Part shown: positions 21,992 to 33,282 of the stretch, in pieces
Numbering within the stretch: position 1 is the first letter of the stretch
Layout: each line of letters opens with the position of its first letter
NCBI RefSeq assembly: GCF_003324165.1
Contig: NW_025407853.1
Coordinates: 186,001-250,000, forward strand
Reading direction: 5' to 3'
Source of the DNA: Naegleria lovaniensis
Lineage: Eukaryota; Heterolobosea; Eutetramitea; Acrasida; Naegleriidae
DNA: 64,000 bases
The notes under the pieces: generated by a model
What the model was told of the DNA's origin: nothing
The model's database searches: none
Seen by the model: the letters and a program-made list of their open reading frames with translations, nothing else
Translations under genes and position numbers: made by a program

Positions 21992-23098
21992 ATGCTTACA
22001 CACAAACCACAAAACAACGACACGTATCTCGATCGCTCATCCTCTTCTACAATTGTCTGTCCTTCCTCCATTACGACACGAACTTTTGTTCCATCGAGTA
22101 ATAGTAGTAACAGTATTAGTAGTCACTCAGTGAGTTCATCTAATGAATTCTCAAATGTATCCGATCTGTTAAAAACATACAATAACTTTGAAAGTTTTAT
22201 TCAGCAACATGATGGAAAGCAAAGATTGAAAGAATATTTAGAGTCGTTACGAAATGAAGAACAATTATTGTTTGTGGAAATTATGGAACCTTTTATGACT
22301 CGGAATCTTGAAATTCTAAATAAGGAAAATATAAACTCCAGTTCGAGAACATGCGAACCATCACTTCAGAACCAACATGTGAGTACTAGTACTCGCGATT
22401 GGAGCGAAAAGAGTAATAGCTACTACTACTACTACTCGGAATTGATCATGAACCAAGAGAATGAATGGCCTTCCAATGACATTATTATGGAAAGTGTGAA
22501 AAATGCTTCTCGTCATCGACATGGTCATTTGCAACCTTCTTCTTCTTTGATGAATCAAACCATGTTGATGAATTTGGACATCAACACAACGAATTCTGAA
22601 GGAGAACCTCATTGGACCAGTTTATGTCAAGTTGTATTCACACAATTTTTAAAAGATGACTCTCCTCATCAATTGAATGTGAGTTCCAAGTTGAAAACAA
22701 ATGTGAAACAAGCATCTCTATCCAATTGTGAACAAGAAGCCAAGAAAGCTCTCACCACTCTCTACCATGAAGTATTATCACAAATGAAAGAAGAAGCATT
22801 TCATCATTTAAGAAAAAGTGAAGATTTTAAAATTTGGATTCTTTCGAAGGCCATTGAATTTTCTCAAAAAGCAGAACAATATTCAGTTCAAACATTTCTT
22901 GAAGAGAATGAAATGGCAGAAAATTGGCCTCTCTTCAAAAAGAAAAAACTATGTACCATGAAAGATATTCGAGAAATGACAGAGGATGATTTTAGAAAAT
23001 TGGGTGTGAAAAAATTGGGTCATTTGAAGCGATTAGTGAGGAAAACGACTGAACATTTCATGTGTTCTGTTCAGTCGACGAGTTTGGCGAATCAATAA
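21992..23098 (+). CDS. RGS- and SAM-domain signalling protein
   Basis: 368 residues, single exon, ATG at 21992. An RGS-like domain begins near residue 55 (YNNFESFIQQHDGKQRLKEY, then EEQLLFVEIMEPF, the typical first helices). It is split by a ~120-residue Ser/Asn-rich insert, including a Tyr run encoded by a TAC repeat. It resumes at about residue 210 with VVFTQFLKDDSPHQLNVSSK and ends with AFHHLRKSEDFKIWI, matching the last RGS helices. A SAM domain occupies ~300-360 (FLEENEMAENWPLFKKKKL to KLGVKKLGHLKRLV). RGS domains speed GTP hydrolysis by G-alpha proteins, and SAM domains self-associate or bind other SAM proteins. The adjacent convergent gene also encodes a SAM protein. The RGS assignment is by pattern and moderately sure; SAM is sure. 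Confidence 0.75.
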   Translation: MLTHKPQNNDTYLDRSSSSTIVCPSSITTRTFVPSSNSSNSISSHSVSSSNEFSNVSDLLKTYNNFESFIQQHDGKQRLKEYLESLRNEEQLLFVEIMEPFMTRNLEILNKENINSSSRTCEPSLQNQHVSTSTRDWSEKSNSYYYYYSELIMNQENEWPSNDIIMESVKNASRHRHGHLQPSSSLMNQTMLMNLDINTTNSEGEPHWTSLCQVVFTQFLKDDSPHQLNVSSKLKTNVKQASLSNCEQEAKKALTTLYHEVLSQMKEEAFHHLRKSEDFKIWILSKAIEFSQKAEQYSVQTFLEENEMAENWPLFKKKKLCTMKDIREMTEDDFRKLGVKKLGHLKRLVRKTTEHFMCSVQSTSLANQ

Positions 23099-23189
23099 AA
23101 ATTCCAATTAACAACCTTTGTTATTCTTGATTGGTCATTATTGGAATGTATAGGTATAACTGGATGCAAGGTCAAGAGACACGCGATAT

Positions 23190-25495
23190 TTATAGTTTTG
23201 GAAATTCCACTCGATAATTACTAAATTCAAAATCGGTATGCACATTGTGTTCATCATTGGTGTGAAATGCATGTTCCAATACACCGCTCGAGTTAAACAT
23301 GGCTTGACAGATTAAACCACTTTCATTATTGGAAGTACCATTACTACTTCCTTCCTCGACCTCTTCATGATTACCATCTTCTCCATTGTTACTAATCTTC
23401 ACATATAAAGGTTCATTATACATGGTTGGTCCATTTCGTTCCATATCATACCAAAATCCTCTCTCAATCATTTGTAATTGATATTTGAGTGATTTGTGAT
23501 CATCTAAATAACCATTGGGTAAATATTGTTGAATGATGGATGTAAATTCGTTAAATACTCGTTGATTGGTAAATGTAATACTACTATTGCTACTACTACT
23601 ATTGTTGCTACTACTACTACTTGACCAAGTATTTTCTCCTCCCATTCGATTCAATTTCGATATTAAAGATTCACTTCCAAATTCAGAGACACATTTTTCT
23701 AATTCTGGCATACCATTCAAAGATACTGTATTTCCACACACTCCACAACATTTAAATAAATCCAAAAATTCTTTCACATGAGATGGTAAATCATGCAAAC
23801 ATTCAATATTTTCCAAAATTGTTTTACAAAAAGTAAAACCATGAGCATGTAAAATATCAAAATCTTTTTGTCCATTCCAATAACATGCCCATTCGGATAA
23901 TTTCGAGAGAAGTGATGCAATTTCATCATTTCCTTTCACTACTTTTGCATCATAGAAAATGACATGATGTGCAGTGACATTTTTCACATGTCGCACGACA
24001 GCCATTCCATAACGAGTCCATTCTAAAAAGAAAGGTCCAATAATGAGAGCAGGTGTGTAGGCAGCGTATTGAATTCTAGAGCTTAATAAAGTAATTGAAC
24101 ACGATGACGATTGGTGAGATTGTAAATCTTCTTCATGGTTGGAGGAAGCTTGTTGTAATAATTTGACATATTCTGCAATTTCATCAGAATTTAAAATTCG
24201 AACTGCAATTTTGATTCTTAAAAAACTAATGTGACTCTTCTTATTCTCCAAAATGAGATTTTTCAACAATCGAGCTGGATTTAAATACTTGTATGAAAAT
24301 CGAGAAGGAATGATTAAATTTTGAGTAATTTCTTGTAAATTCAACTGAGAAGGAGTAACGAGTGAATTCTTGTTGTGAAGTGATGCATGATGGTTTTGAT
24401 TACTATTGCTGCTGCTATTACTACTATTGGATTGTAATTTTTTCAGTTCATTCACTCGAAGTTGAATCATGGATTCAATTTTAGCATGGCAATAATTATA
24501 ATCTTGTTTTTGATTCAATTTCATGCTGTCAATCTCATAGGGTGGACATTCTTGAACATCATCTTGAACAGCCAATGATGAAAACTCACTTCCCATCACA
24601 TAGGAATGATTCAAATGAGAGGACAAGCTGTTCGAAAGAGGAGGATTATGATTCAACACTACATTCGAATTGGATGAATTTCCCATTTCAGAATTTCCTC
24701 CTTTCAAATCATTTAACAATTCATTAATTTCAGAAATTAATCCTTCACTACTACTACTGCTACTACTCGAATAGTTGGATATGGATGCACTCTTCGAAGA
24801 AGGTGAATTGAATTTGTGTGAATTTGTTTGTGGACTCGTTGAAGAACTATTGCTTCTCATGATAATTGCTCCTCTGTGAATACTTGGATCTCTTTTCTTA
24901 TTCAAATTATTAATCAGGAATGACCCTGTCAAGGAAGTAGTCGGTCCAACAAAATGCACTTCTTCGTTGTTTGAGCCAGGATGGCTATTGTCACTTGTCA
25001 CTGGTAACACTGTCACTGGTTGAGTTGGAACGGATGTTGTCAATCGAATAGATTTTCTAATTTCATCTGCTGATTGTTTGGGTTTGTTTGGACACTTTTC
25101 CTTTTCTTCCATTTGTTTTTGTTTCAATATTTGAATATCTGCAAAGATGGATTTTGCAACTCCGGAAGGAATTTTCGAGAGATTGAGATCTGATTCTTGT
25201 TTTAATTCCATCAATGAATCTCCATTCCATTTCTCTTTTTTCAATACTATTCCATCAATATTATTTTCAATTATTATTATTATTTCCAATTTAGAAGTAT
25301 ATATTTTGTAAAATATTTAAAATGGAAATACTTACTCTTGATGATTTTCTTCTTGTAATTCTTTTGAGCGAGCCAATAGGCAAAATCATCGACTGTCCAT
25401 TCATGAATGTCAATATCTTCGACGTTGTACATGACACTCGTTGAAGAATTGTCTTGATTTCTACTTCCCGAAACGGATTTGAAAAAACCTGGCAT
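23190..25495 (-). CDS. SAM-domain protein with possible papain-like (LRAT/NlpC-type) domain
   Basis: Two exons (25495-25336 and 25246-23190, minus strand) join in phase to 738 residues, starting MPGFFKSVSGS. The SAM domain (~30-90) is split by the intron: WTVDDFAYWLAQKNYKKK in exon 1 and KWNGDSLMELKQESDLNLSK in exon 2. A Ser/Asn-rich linker with TCA/AGT runs and a coiled segment follows. Residues ~380-540 contain YAAYTPALIIGPFFLEWTRY, then SKLSEWACYWNGQKDFDILH and HGFTFCKTILEN. This resembles the strand-helix order of LRAT/NlpC-P60-like domains, but the usual catalytic His before ALIIG reads Thr, so activity is doubtful. A CCGVCG cysteine cluster lies just after. The stop lies 91 bp from the stop of the convergent RGS-SAM gene. 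SAM is sure; the papain-like fold is a tentative inference. Confidence 0.75.
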
Positions 25496-25848
25496 GATGA
25501 TGCGGGAAATGCCAAATGTCAATATGAACGAGGTGTGTGGTTGTGTTACAAGGATGCAATTGGTTGATGATGATGATGAAAATTCATTATTCAAAACAAC
25601 ACGGCAGATGTCAAGATATGGATTCCAACAATTTTTTTCCGTCAAATGTCGTCAAGATGACCTGATCTATGGAAATCCCACTTCCAAATGGCTGACTTGG
25701 AAAATGAACGCTTCTTCTCGTGCTGTTACTCTTCTCCAAGCGAGTTGAATGATTTTTTAACAATTCGATCAACGTGTGTTACAAATAAAAATAATTATAA
25801 AACTAATTGAAAAGCCATAAAATAATAATTTATTGAAATTTAAAAAAA
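25496..25848. promoter_or_regulatory. Divergent intergenic region between the SAM gene and WDR61
   Basis: A 353-bp gap. AT content rises sharply in the last 100 bp before the WDR61 start, ending in an A-run. No frame or RNA feature is supported; it probably carries both promoters. Confidence 0.35.
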
Positions 25849-27341
25849 ATGGCTTATCGAGTAAGAAATGAACGTATTGAACAGGCTCATAACGACGGAA
25901 TTGTAGCCATCACGTGTGCCAATACTGGTTCCGATAGCAAGATGATTCTCGTAACTGGTTCTTTGGATTCTTCCGTTAAGGTTTGGAGGCAAGATACATT
26001 GGAATTGGTTTTGACTTTGGAAGGACACCGATTGGGAATTGTATCGGTGGTGAGTGATCCGACTGGAAAATGTAAGTGTGTTTGAGTTGTTGTTGTTGTT
26101 GAATATAAAGAATTTAATGAATTTTGATGAATTCATCATCATGGAATTTTCTTTAAATTTTCTTGAATCAAAAATGATGAAATATTGGGATCGTGAATGA
26201 TTTTGGGACCCGCATTAGTGGTTGCAACAAGTTCAATGGATTCCGTCATTAGAGTTTGGGATATTGAGAAGGGAAAATCTACAGTTGTGATTGAAGCAGC
26301 TCCTCGTAGGTATTTAACTTTTTTATGTTAAGAATCAGAGATGATATTAAACCATTGAATATGAAATTGTGTACGATTTTGGACATGAATTTGGATTGAC
26401 ACATTGACATATATTCATGGATTCTTTCGAATACACTCACCATATTTCACTCCCTTGTCTGATTTAACATTATTATTATGAAAACTATTTTACACCTGAT
26501 AGTGGAATCATGGACCTTAGCTTTCAGCGCTGATGGCCACCATTTAGCAACTGGTACTCGATCTGGAAATGTCAATATTTTCAATGCACAAACTGGAGAA
26601 AAGGAACAAAGTTTAGATACTCAAAAGAAGACATTTATTTTACAAGTTGCTTATGTAAGTGAAAAATACATTGACAACAAGTTGCGGAAATATTTACAAT
26701 GTGTCAATGGATGTTCAACACTTTTATGAATTGATTGTCATTCTGATCATAGAGCAAATGTGGAAAGTATTTAGCATGTGGTGGAAATGATGGCAGTGTT
26801 TGTGTTTTTGATATTTCAACTTCCAAATTAATGCACCATTTGGAAGGCCACTCTATGAGTGTAAGAAGTATTGTATTCACCAATGATTCACAAAGATTAT
26901 TGACTGCCTCAGATGATAAGCACATTAATGTGTATGATGTGTAAGTCGTGTTGATTTGTTTTTCACATTATGTTAAATAATTTACAACACCTATAACACA
27001 CGAATTCGAAAATGATATTCAATGGTTCATCAATGGATTCCTGATACAACAACCTCAACAATGACAGTAATTCTGGCTCACTTGTGAAATCTCTGAGTGA
27101 TCATCATTCGTTTGTGTTGAGTTTAGCAATGTCTCCTGATTCTCAACATTTTGCATCAAGCTCATCGGATCGACAAGTCAAAATATGGGAATTATCAACA
27201 TTGGAATGCATTCGTAGTTTTGAAGAACACAAAGATCAAGTGTGGGGTCTTGCATTCAATAGCGTTGGTGATGCCTTGTTCTCAGTTTCAGATGACATGT
27301 CCATTGTGCAATATATTTGCCCTTTGGATGCATCTAAATAA
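25849..27341 (+). CDS. WDR61: WDR61/SKI8 WD40 protein
   Basis: Five exons join in phase to 307 residues: 25849-26071, 26219-26305, 26503-26654, 26753-26940 and 27068-27341. Human WDR61 has 305 residues. Seven WD40 blades fill the protein. Diagnostic stretches include [19 protein letters not shown], the blade with [20 protein letters not shown], and the last blade [20 protein letters not shown]. The protein is the beta-propeller subunit of the Ski complex, which feeds mRNA to the cytoplasmic exosome, and in many eukaryotes also of the PAF1 transcription complex. Start follows an A-run. The four introns are 98-197 nt with GTAAGT-like or GTAGGT donors. No oddities. Confidence 0.93.
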
Positions 27342-27640
27342 AAGTGTCAATAGTGAAAAACATTCATTTCTAGAAAAGGAGATGCAAAAAATCAAGCCAT
27401 AATTCAGATTATTACATTCATGTAGTGTTGAAAAATTCAACATATTTGAATCTCTTTATATTCCAAAAGGAAATTATCATGGCCATCAAATATATATATT
27501 TATATATAAAAAAAACTGTGTTTCACCCAAAAAGTACATTATCATTCGGGTACTAAAATTAAACTCAAAAAAAACATTTTACATTGGTGCACCACACACA
27601 ACAACAACCGTCAAACAAACACACCTCTCTCTCTCGAACA

Positions 27641-28378
27641 ATGTCTATGGATCCAACGACAGATCTTGAATTAGGAAAATACGTACAAGAAGAAGGAAAT
27701 GATGATGATATTGATACTCCTTTGAATCCTAATGTGAATCCACAACAAGTAAGCTCTTCCGAAGATCATCAACCAATTTTATTACCAAAATTCAAAGCAA
27801 CCATCATTGGTACGGAAACTCGAGAGGAAGATCCAGAACATCAATCTCTCATTCATGATAATCGTTATACGGTCTATGAAATTAAGGTTGTCAATGAGAA
27901 TGATGCATCCATTCATTTTGTATTTCGTCGTTTCTCGGAATTTGCAAATTTGAAAAACAAGTTAGCAGAAAAGTATCCCGAGAGAGTGAAGGAAATTGAA
28001 GCCATGGAACACATCTTTCCCAAATCAACATGGTTTTGGACTAATAAATTATCAAAGGAAGTGGTCGAACAAAGACGAGAGAAATTGGATGAATTACTCA
28101 AGTTTATTTGTTCCGATTCGGTTTTCAGTGGCGACGAAAGGTTTTATGAATTTTTGCAATGCGACATGAAAATGCTGGAGAAGGCACTAGGATTTTTCAG
28201 AAACAAACTCTATCATTATCAACAAAGTAGAAAGGATTTGAAAGATAAGCAAGAATATGAACGTTCTCAAGAAATGGTTAGACAATTGACAAGAAAAAGA
28301 AGTGAGAGTTTGAGCAAGATGAAGGGTACACAGAATACCAATTCAGCAAGCATGGTTCATAATCAACATCATCATTAG
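27641..28378 (+). CDS. PX-domain (sorting-nexin-like) protein
   Basis: The start is the ATG at 27641 (245 residues); the frame extends upstream only from a TTG. Residues ~50-165 form a phox-homology domain: the phosphoinositide-binding signature is FVFRRFSEFANLKNKL (Arg-Arg before the aromatic), followed by FPKSTWFW and the closing helices RREKLDELLKFIC and ERFYEFLQ. The C-terminus is a basic helical segment rich in Arg, Lys and Gln that may form a coiled coil, too short for a BAR domain. Expected role: recruitment to PI3P-rich endosomes. The protein ends in a His-rich tail. PX assignment is sure; the specific nexin class is not. Confidence 0.88.
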   Translation: MSMDPTTDLELGKYVQEEGNDDDIDTPLNPNVNPQQVSSSEDHQPILLPKFKATIIGTETREEDPEHQSLIHDNRYTVYEIKVVNENDASIHFVFRRFSEFANLKNKLAEKYPERVKEIEAMEHIFPKSTWFWTNKLSKEVVEQRREKLDELLKFICSDSVFSGDERFYEFLQCDMKMLEKALGFFRNKLYHYQQSRKDLKDKQEYERSQEMVRQLTRKRSESLSKMKGTQNTNSASMVHNQHHH

Positions 28379-28534
28379 TAATTTTGTAAAATAATAATTA
28401 ATAACTTGGTACTATTAATTTTTAAAATTCTACCATGTTGCTGAATATTAGTGATTGAGTTTTCAAACTTGGACATTGTGACAAGTTGATCATGAGCAGT
28501 TTTCTGTTGAATTGTCACTCAATATTGAATTATC

Positions 28535-29710
28535 CTACTGGTTAGATGAGCCCTTGTCTGATGCCTTGACAATTAACATCCCCAAATCCACTTCATCAAT
28601 ATGATAAGTATTATTGCAATATTCACACGTGGAATCAAAAGTTTCTCTTCCTCCCTCAACAATTTCTCTTCTCATATCACATAATTCTTCCAATCCAATA
28701 TGCGACACAGCTTCCAAGACCTTATCTTTCGAACATCGACAATAATAATCAATTGGTTTGTATCTCACAGTAGATGCATCCTCTGGCACAAAAAATTTGT
28801 AAAATAACTGATCATGAATATCTTGTCGGGTCACAATTTGATCCTCCAATTCCCTTAATTTTCGTTTAAAATCCTGTAATTGTTCCTCAATAACGCTCGA
28901 TTGAATATTGGCATTGATTGTATTGTTGTATTCGCTCATAGGCAACCGTTGAATAATGACTCCATACGATAGCAGAGGCGGTGATTGTGAAATACCACTG
29001 TTAGTGGAAGAACCTTCTTGTGTCGTGCTGTTTGCTGCCTGATTTGGTTTACACACCAAAGTACAAGCAGTAGGTATTTGTTCAGACTTGTCAAAGAATT
29101 CTTGAAAATCTCTCCTTAAATCTACATTGTCTTCACCTTGCATTAATAAAGGCAATGAACTCATGACTGGCTTTGAATGTTCCATCAAGATTCGAGACAC
29201 TGAAAATACAGAATGTAATTCATCATCCACAAAATCCTTTGGATTTTCCTTATAGGAAATAAATCCTCTCACCTCTCCAACTTGAATAGACTCTGCTACC
29301 ACATGATGAATGGTTGGATGATCGGAATGTAAATAAATTTCTAACTTAATTCGTTCCTCTCCTTTCAACAACGAACTCAGCAGCATGGAAGCAGAAATGC
29401 ATTGTCCCATCAATTGAGAGGCTTGATGATGAGTAGGATTGGTGTGAGGATTCAAATGAAAACGAGAAATGAATGATTTGAGTGAATCGGAACTATCAAT
29501 GAGACTCACTCGGAATCTTCCATCACTGCTCATGAATGATTTTACATAGTCTCGTAATCGAACTCGTTTTTGTGTGCTTGCTGTTGTTGAGGAAGAAACA
29601 ACTCTTTGGAGATGATGCAAATTTGGTTTGAACATTTTTTCATCTGGTGGCGCATGCAATCCAGCAAAGTTAAATTTCCAGAGAACCAAAGCTCCAACAC
29701 ACATGAACAT
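28535..29710 (-). CDS. Hsp33-family redox chaperone with hydrophobic N-terminus
   Basis: 391 residues starting at the ATG at 29710; the frame extends upstream only to a TTG. The Hsp33 fold is clear: RLRDYVKSFMSSDGRFRVSL opens the substrate-binding domain, GEVRGFISY and FFDKSEQIPTACTLV follow. The C-terminal zinc switch has all four cysteines, as CRC (about residue 323) and CEYC with NNTYH (about 366), the same CxC/CxxC spacing as in bacteria. Bacterial Hsp33 is inactive when reduced and zinc-bound and becomes a holdase when oxidation releases zinc. The N-terminus (MFMCVGALVLWKF) is hydrophobic and could act as a targeting sequence or anchor. Compared with bacterial proteins (~290 residues) it is longer, with Ser/Thr-rich loops. 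Eukaryotic Hsp33 is patchily distributed; a bacterial or organellar origin is likely but not shown here. Confidence 0.9.
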   Translation of the reverse strand: MFMCVGALVLWKFNFAGLHAPPDEKMFKPNLHHLQRVVSSSTTASTQKRVRLRDYVKSFMSSDGRFRVSLIDSSDSLKSFISRFHLNPHTNPTHHQASQLMGQCISASMLLSSLLKGEERIKLEIYLHSDHPTIHHVVAESIQVGEVRGFISYKENPKDFVDDELHSVFSVSRILMEHSKPVMSSLPLLMQGEDNVDLRRDFQEFFDKSEQIPTACTLVCKPNQAANSTTQEGSSTNSGISQSPPLLSYGVIIQRLPMSEYNNTINANIQSSVIEEQLQDFKRKLRELEDQIVTRQDIHDQLFYKFFVPEDASTVRYKPIDYYCRCSKDKVLEAVSHIGLEELCDMRREIVEGGRETFDSTCEYCNNTYHIDEVDLGMLIVKASDKGSSNQ

Positions 29711-29778
29711 AATAATAGTATGATTGAGAAATAACACTTTTACTGACAACTTCTTGTCCAAACTAAAAAGAATTCAAT

Positions 29779-31411
29779 TTAGAACTTCTTCTTCTTATCC
29801 TTCTTATCATTGCTAAAATCATCTCTCTTTCTCTTTGGTTGGGTAGAAGCATCAGCACTTTCATCGTACTTGGCATTGGCACCCTTCACTTTGCCACGGT
29901 GATCCTTTGAACGATGTTGTTGAGAAGAATCAGTTTGTTTTTGTCCCTTCGTGAAAGCAGCACTTGAGCCATTGTTATACTTCTCCAATTCACGCAAACG
30001 TTTCTCAACAGATTCTCTCGAGTCAATTCCAATGGTGGCTTGTTCCTTTTCACCCATAGCATCCACACGGGATGAAATGGCACATTTAGCTGCTAACACT
30101 CTTGCAATTTTACCCTTGTACTTTTGTGGAGCTTGACCAATCAAGGAGGCATGATAGAGCAAACCATACTTGGGTGTGTTGTGACGAGACTTCAAAGCTC
30201 TAAAGAATGCCTTCTCAGCACCCAAAATTTGAACAGTACTTGCTGGATGTTTTGCCAAATTCATCAATGAACCTGCATGAGCAATTAGACGAGCTCCAAC
30301 CAATTCTCCAACCAAGTGTGTCAAGTTTGGTGCAATAGCTTGCATTCTATTTTTCAAATAATCAAAGAGAGCTGCTCTGTATGCTGTAATACTTTCTACT
30401 TCTTCAGCCAATTTAGAAATGTGAAGAATGTCATCTTGTGAAATTTCAGTACCCATAGAAACGATAGCTGCTTCCTTAACTTCATTTGCCAAATCTTCTG
30501 GTAACACATCTGTCAATGGTGCCGTTTGAGCATTGTTTCTATTTTGAAGTGTTAAAACAGTCTTAATATAAGCATTATTATCACGCAAAATCTTTGAAAG
30601 TTCAGGGAAATGCCATCCATACCATTCCTTAACTCTCATCACATAAATATTCAATTCTTTATCAATATCATCCAACAATGAAATGGCCTGAACGATCATT
30701 GTATCAATCTTATCTGGTGAGAATTTGAGTTTGTAGCGAGAGAGTGAGTGAGAAAGACCCAAAGCCATACTTTGTAAATCCTTTTCTGTGGCAACATCTC
30801 CTAAAAGATTACTCAAGTTGTTACGAATACCTCTCATCAATGCAACGACAGAGTCATCACAAATACATTGAATGCCAAGTTTGTTTTTAATGGCTGCTCC
30901 AAGTGATTTATCACACACTGCCAATTTTGCTGATTCAGCTTCAGAGAGTTGCTTTTTGAGGAACTTTTTCAACTTTTTATCCAATTTTGATTCAACAATA
31001 GCTGTAGCTGCTTTGAGAGCCTCATTGGTATCTTTGAAGTTTTCAAAGGATTTGAGTTTGATACTATTTTGTTGTTGATATCATGAGAAGTGATGATAAA
31101 GAACGATACCATTTCATGTTGTTGTTGTTGGTATGATATATTCATCGGTGGTTGTTCATTTTGTGTGTACAAAGGTACGGAATAGCATCAATTGATAATG
31201 ATGGTGAATTCACCATACAGCATCGTAATATTTCATCATCATGAATTTCTCGTTCCAACCAAATACTAAATATCAAAAAGAAAACTTACTTTTTATGAAG
31301 TTTAGAAGTATTGTTGAACATTTCATCGACCGAGGTTGGAGAGGTAATTTTACCCTCATCTAGGATGTTGAACAGGGCATAGCCTGCTGGTGTTTCAAAA
31401 AGGACGTACAT
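29779..31411 (-). CDS. NOP58: NOP58/Nop5 box C/D snoRNP core protein
   Basis: Two exons (31411-31290 and 31063-29779, minus strand) join in phase to 468 residues, starting MYVLFETPAGYALFNILDEG. NOP5 N-terminal, coiled-coil and Nop domains are all recognisable: GLSHSLSRYKLKFSPDKIDT, DNAYIKTVLTLQ, the RNA-binding GELVGARLIAHAGSLMNLAK and ILGAEKAFFRALKSRHNTPK, the strongest signature of the family. The C-terminal ~90 residues are the usual Lys/Asp-rich tail, shorter than in human NOP58. The protein binds box C/D snoRNAs with fibrillarin to guide rRNA 2'-O-methylation in the nucleolus. The 226-nt intron was checked for a nested snoRNA without success. It ends 68 bp before the Hsp33 start, on the same strand. 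Confidence 0.95.
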
Positions 31412-31650
31412 GTTGCGGAGAGATGAAGTGATGATGGCAACAGGCTTTGTTCAATATTTTTTTGCAGAAGAATTTTTATCGAACCCTTCCAACATTTCTT
31501 TGAACACAACAAGGGATGAAAGAGAAGAAACATGTGAGCGAGTGCACATTCTTCAAACAAGAACAACATGTATAGCTATACATGGCCCAATGATAGAGGA
31601 AATTCAAGGTGCTTGACAATAATGTGCAATTTCAAAAATTTCACATTTAA

Positions 31651-32757
31651 TTAGAGTCTCTTGATAATTTGTACAATATCTTCATCGAGTAATTGATGTT
31701 CTTTACCAACTCTCTGAGGTTGATGTTTAACAGATTGACCCCACACCCAAGCATATTTAAATTGTTTGATAATGTGTTTGTGAATTCTGTTACAAAAATC
31801 TTCAACTGTACTCTTGTCTCGTCTAATAATGACTGGGGCACTAAAGTCTGCAAGTTGACCCTTAGGTTTTGTGTATACTCTAATCAAATTCAATGATTCC
31901 CACATCTTTTCCAACAGTCCATCTAAATTCCATTCGTGGTGAGCAGAAATAGGACATGCATGAGGAATTCTGTCAATCAAGTCCAATTCTTCAATGGTAA
32001 TTTGATCAATCTTGTTCATAGCATAAATTGCAGGAATATAAACACGATTTCCTTCAATAATATCAATCAATTCGTCAGCAGTTGCGTCACATCTAAACAT
32101 AATGTCTGCGTTAGGACACTTGTATTCTGTGAGGATAGCTTTAACGATATCTTGGTTTAAATGAGTGAGAGGAACTGAGGACATCATATTGAGACCACCT
32201 TTTTCCTTCTTTTTAAATGTAATATTTGGTGGTTGTTTGTTCAATCGAATACCGAAACCCTCCAATTCATATTCAATCTTCTTTTTATGAGTGAGTGGTT
32301 TCAAAGCATCCAAAACAATCAAAATCAAATTGCAGGTACGTGCTGTGGAAATGACTTGTCTACCTCTTCCTTTACCATCTTTAGCGCCTTCGATAATACC
32401 TGGCAAGTCCAATAATTGAATTTTAGCACCCTTGTATTGAATCACACCCGGAATACAGGTCAATGTAGTAAATTCATAGGATGCAACCTCTGAGAAGGTA
32501 TTTGTGAGTTTGTTTAAAAGTGTTGATTTTCCTACTGAAGGGAAACCGATCAATCCAATACGAGCATCACCCGATTTGTTTACATCAAATCCCTCACCAG
32601 CACCACCTCCCTTCTTTTTAGTCGACTCGGTTAAGAGTTCTCTTCTCAGCTTGGCAAGTTTAGCTTTGAGTGTACCCAAGTGGTAGGCTGTTGCCTTGTT
32701 CTTTTGGGTTCTTTCCATTTCATCTTCAATGTTTTTAATTTGTTGTAGGATGGACAT
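31651..32757 (-). CDS. DRG1: DRG1 developmentally regulated GTPase
   Basis: 368 residues, essentially the same length as human DRG1 (367), one exon. G motifs are complete: G1 [10 protein letters not shown]2 TTLT, G3 [10 protein letters not shown]4 NKID and G5 around SAHHEW. The insert between G3 and G4 ([19 protein letters not shown]) is characteristic of DRG proteins. The C-terminal TGS domain runs from [20 protein letters not shown] to [23 protein letters not shown]1 is a ribosome-associated GTPase working with a DFRP partner in translation. Start ATG at 32757. It faces NOP58 head to tail across 239 bp that contain only a weak open frame. Confidence 0.96.
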   Translation of the reverse strand: MSILQQIKNIEDEMERTQKNKATAYHLGTLKAKLAKLRRELLTESTKKKGGGAGEGFDVNKSGDARIGLIGFPSVGKSTLLNKLTNTFSEVASYEFTTLTCIPGVIQYKGAKIQLLDLPGIIEGAKDGKGRGRQVISTARTCNLILIVLDALKPLTHKKKIEYELEGFGIRLNKQPPNITFKKKEKGGLNMMSSVPLTHLNQDIVKAILTEYKCPNADIMFRCDATADELIDIIEGNRVYIPAIYAMNKIDQITIEELDLIDRIPHACPISAHHEWNLDGLLEKMWESLNLIRVYTKPKGQLADFSAPVIIRRDKSTVEDFCNRIHKHIIKQFKYAWVWGQSVKHQPQRVGKEHQLLDEDIVQIIKRL

Positions 32758-33282
32758 TTTGTTATGATTATTACTAGTTGATGATGATTAAATAATTATT
32801 GTTGAAAAATCTTCTCGAAAGTCTTCTCGCGCGGAATGGGATGATGAACCGATACGTAACCAACAGAGAGAATACGCAAACAACAAATTTTTTTTAAAAA
32901 CAACAAAAAACTTTTTACAATTCAAACTCGGATCTCGTGTCTTTGGTTCAATCGATTTCGAGACGATATCTTTTCTAAACAAGATTGTGATGTTATTATC
33001 TTATTGAATTACTTCATTTAGGGGTATTGTGTATTGAACTTGGATCGTCATGACGAAACAAGAAGAGTATGGTTCAATTCACAACTTTCTAAAACGAACT
33101 CCTTTTCGTCTGTTGCCACTTGTCAACCTGTCAATTTTTTTTATTCTCAAATTCAACAACAAAAAAACAGACAACTAGACCACACACAACACACACCCTT
33201 TCCATCTGTGTTGTTGTTGTGTTGCTGAATTTCATCCAAACACTACCAAATCCTTCTCTCTGTACATTAAAAAATTACGAAA
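32758..33282. promoter_or_regulatory. Divergent intergenic region upstream of DRG1 and a membrane protein gene
   Basis: A 525-bp AT-rich gap with A- and T-runs. Small open frames here have no family similarity or coding character. It probably holds the promoters of both flanking genes. Confidence 0.35.

Noticed and set aside
31064-31289. Possible box C/D snoRNA nested in the NOP58 intron (C-box-like TGATGA on both strands)
   Set aside because: No matching CTGA D box or closing stem was found on either strand.
31410-31616. 68-residue plus-strand frame between NOP58 and DRG1
   Set aside because: It overlaps the NOP58 start region, has no family features and reads like spacer.
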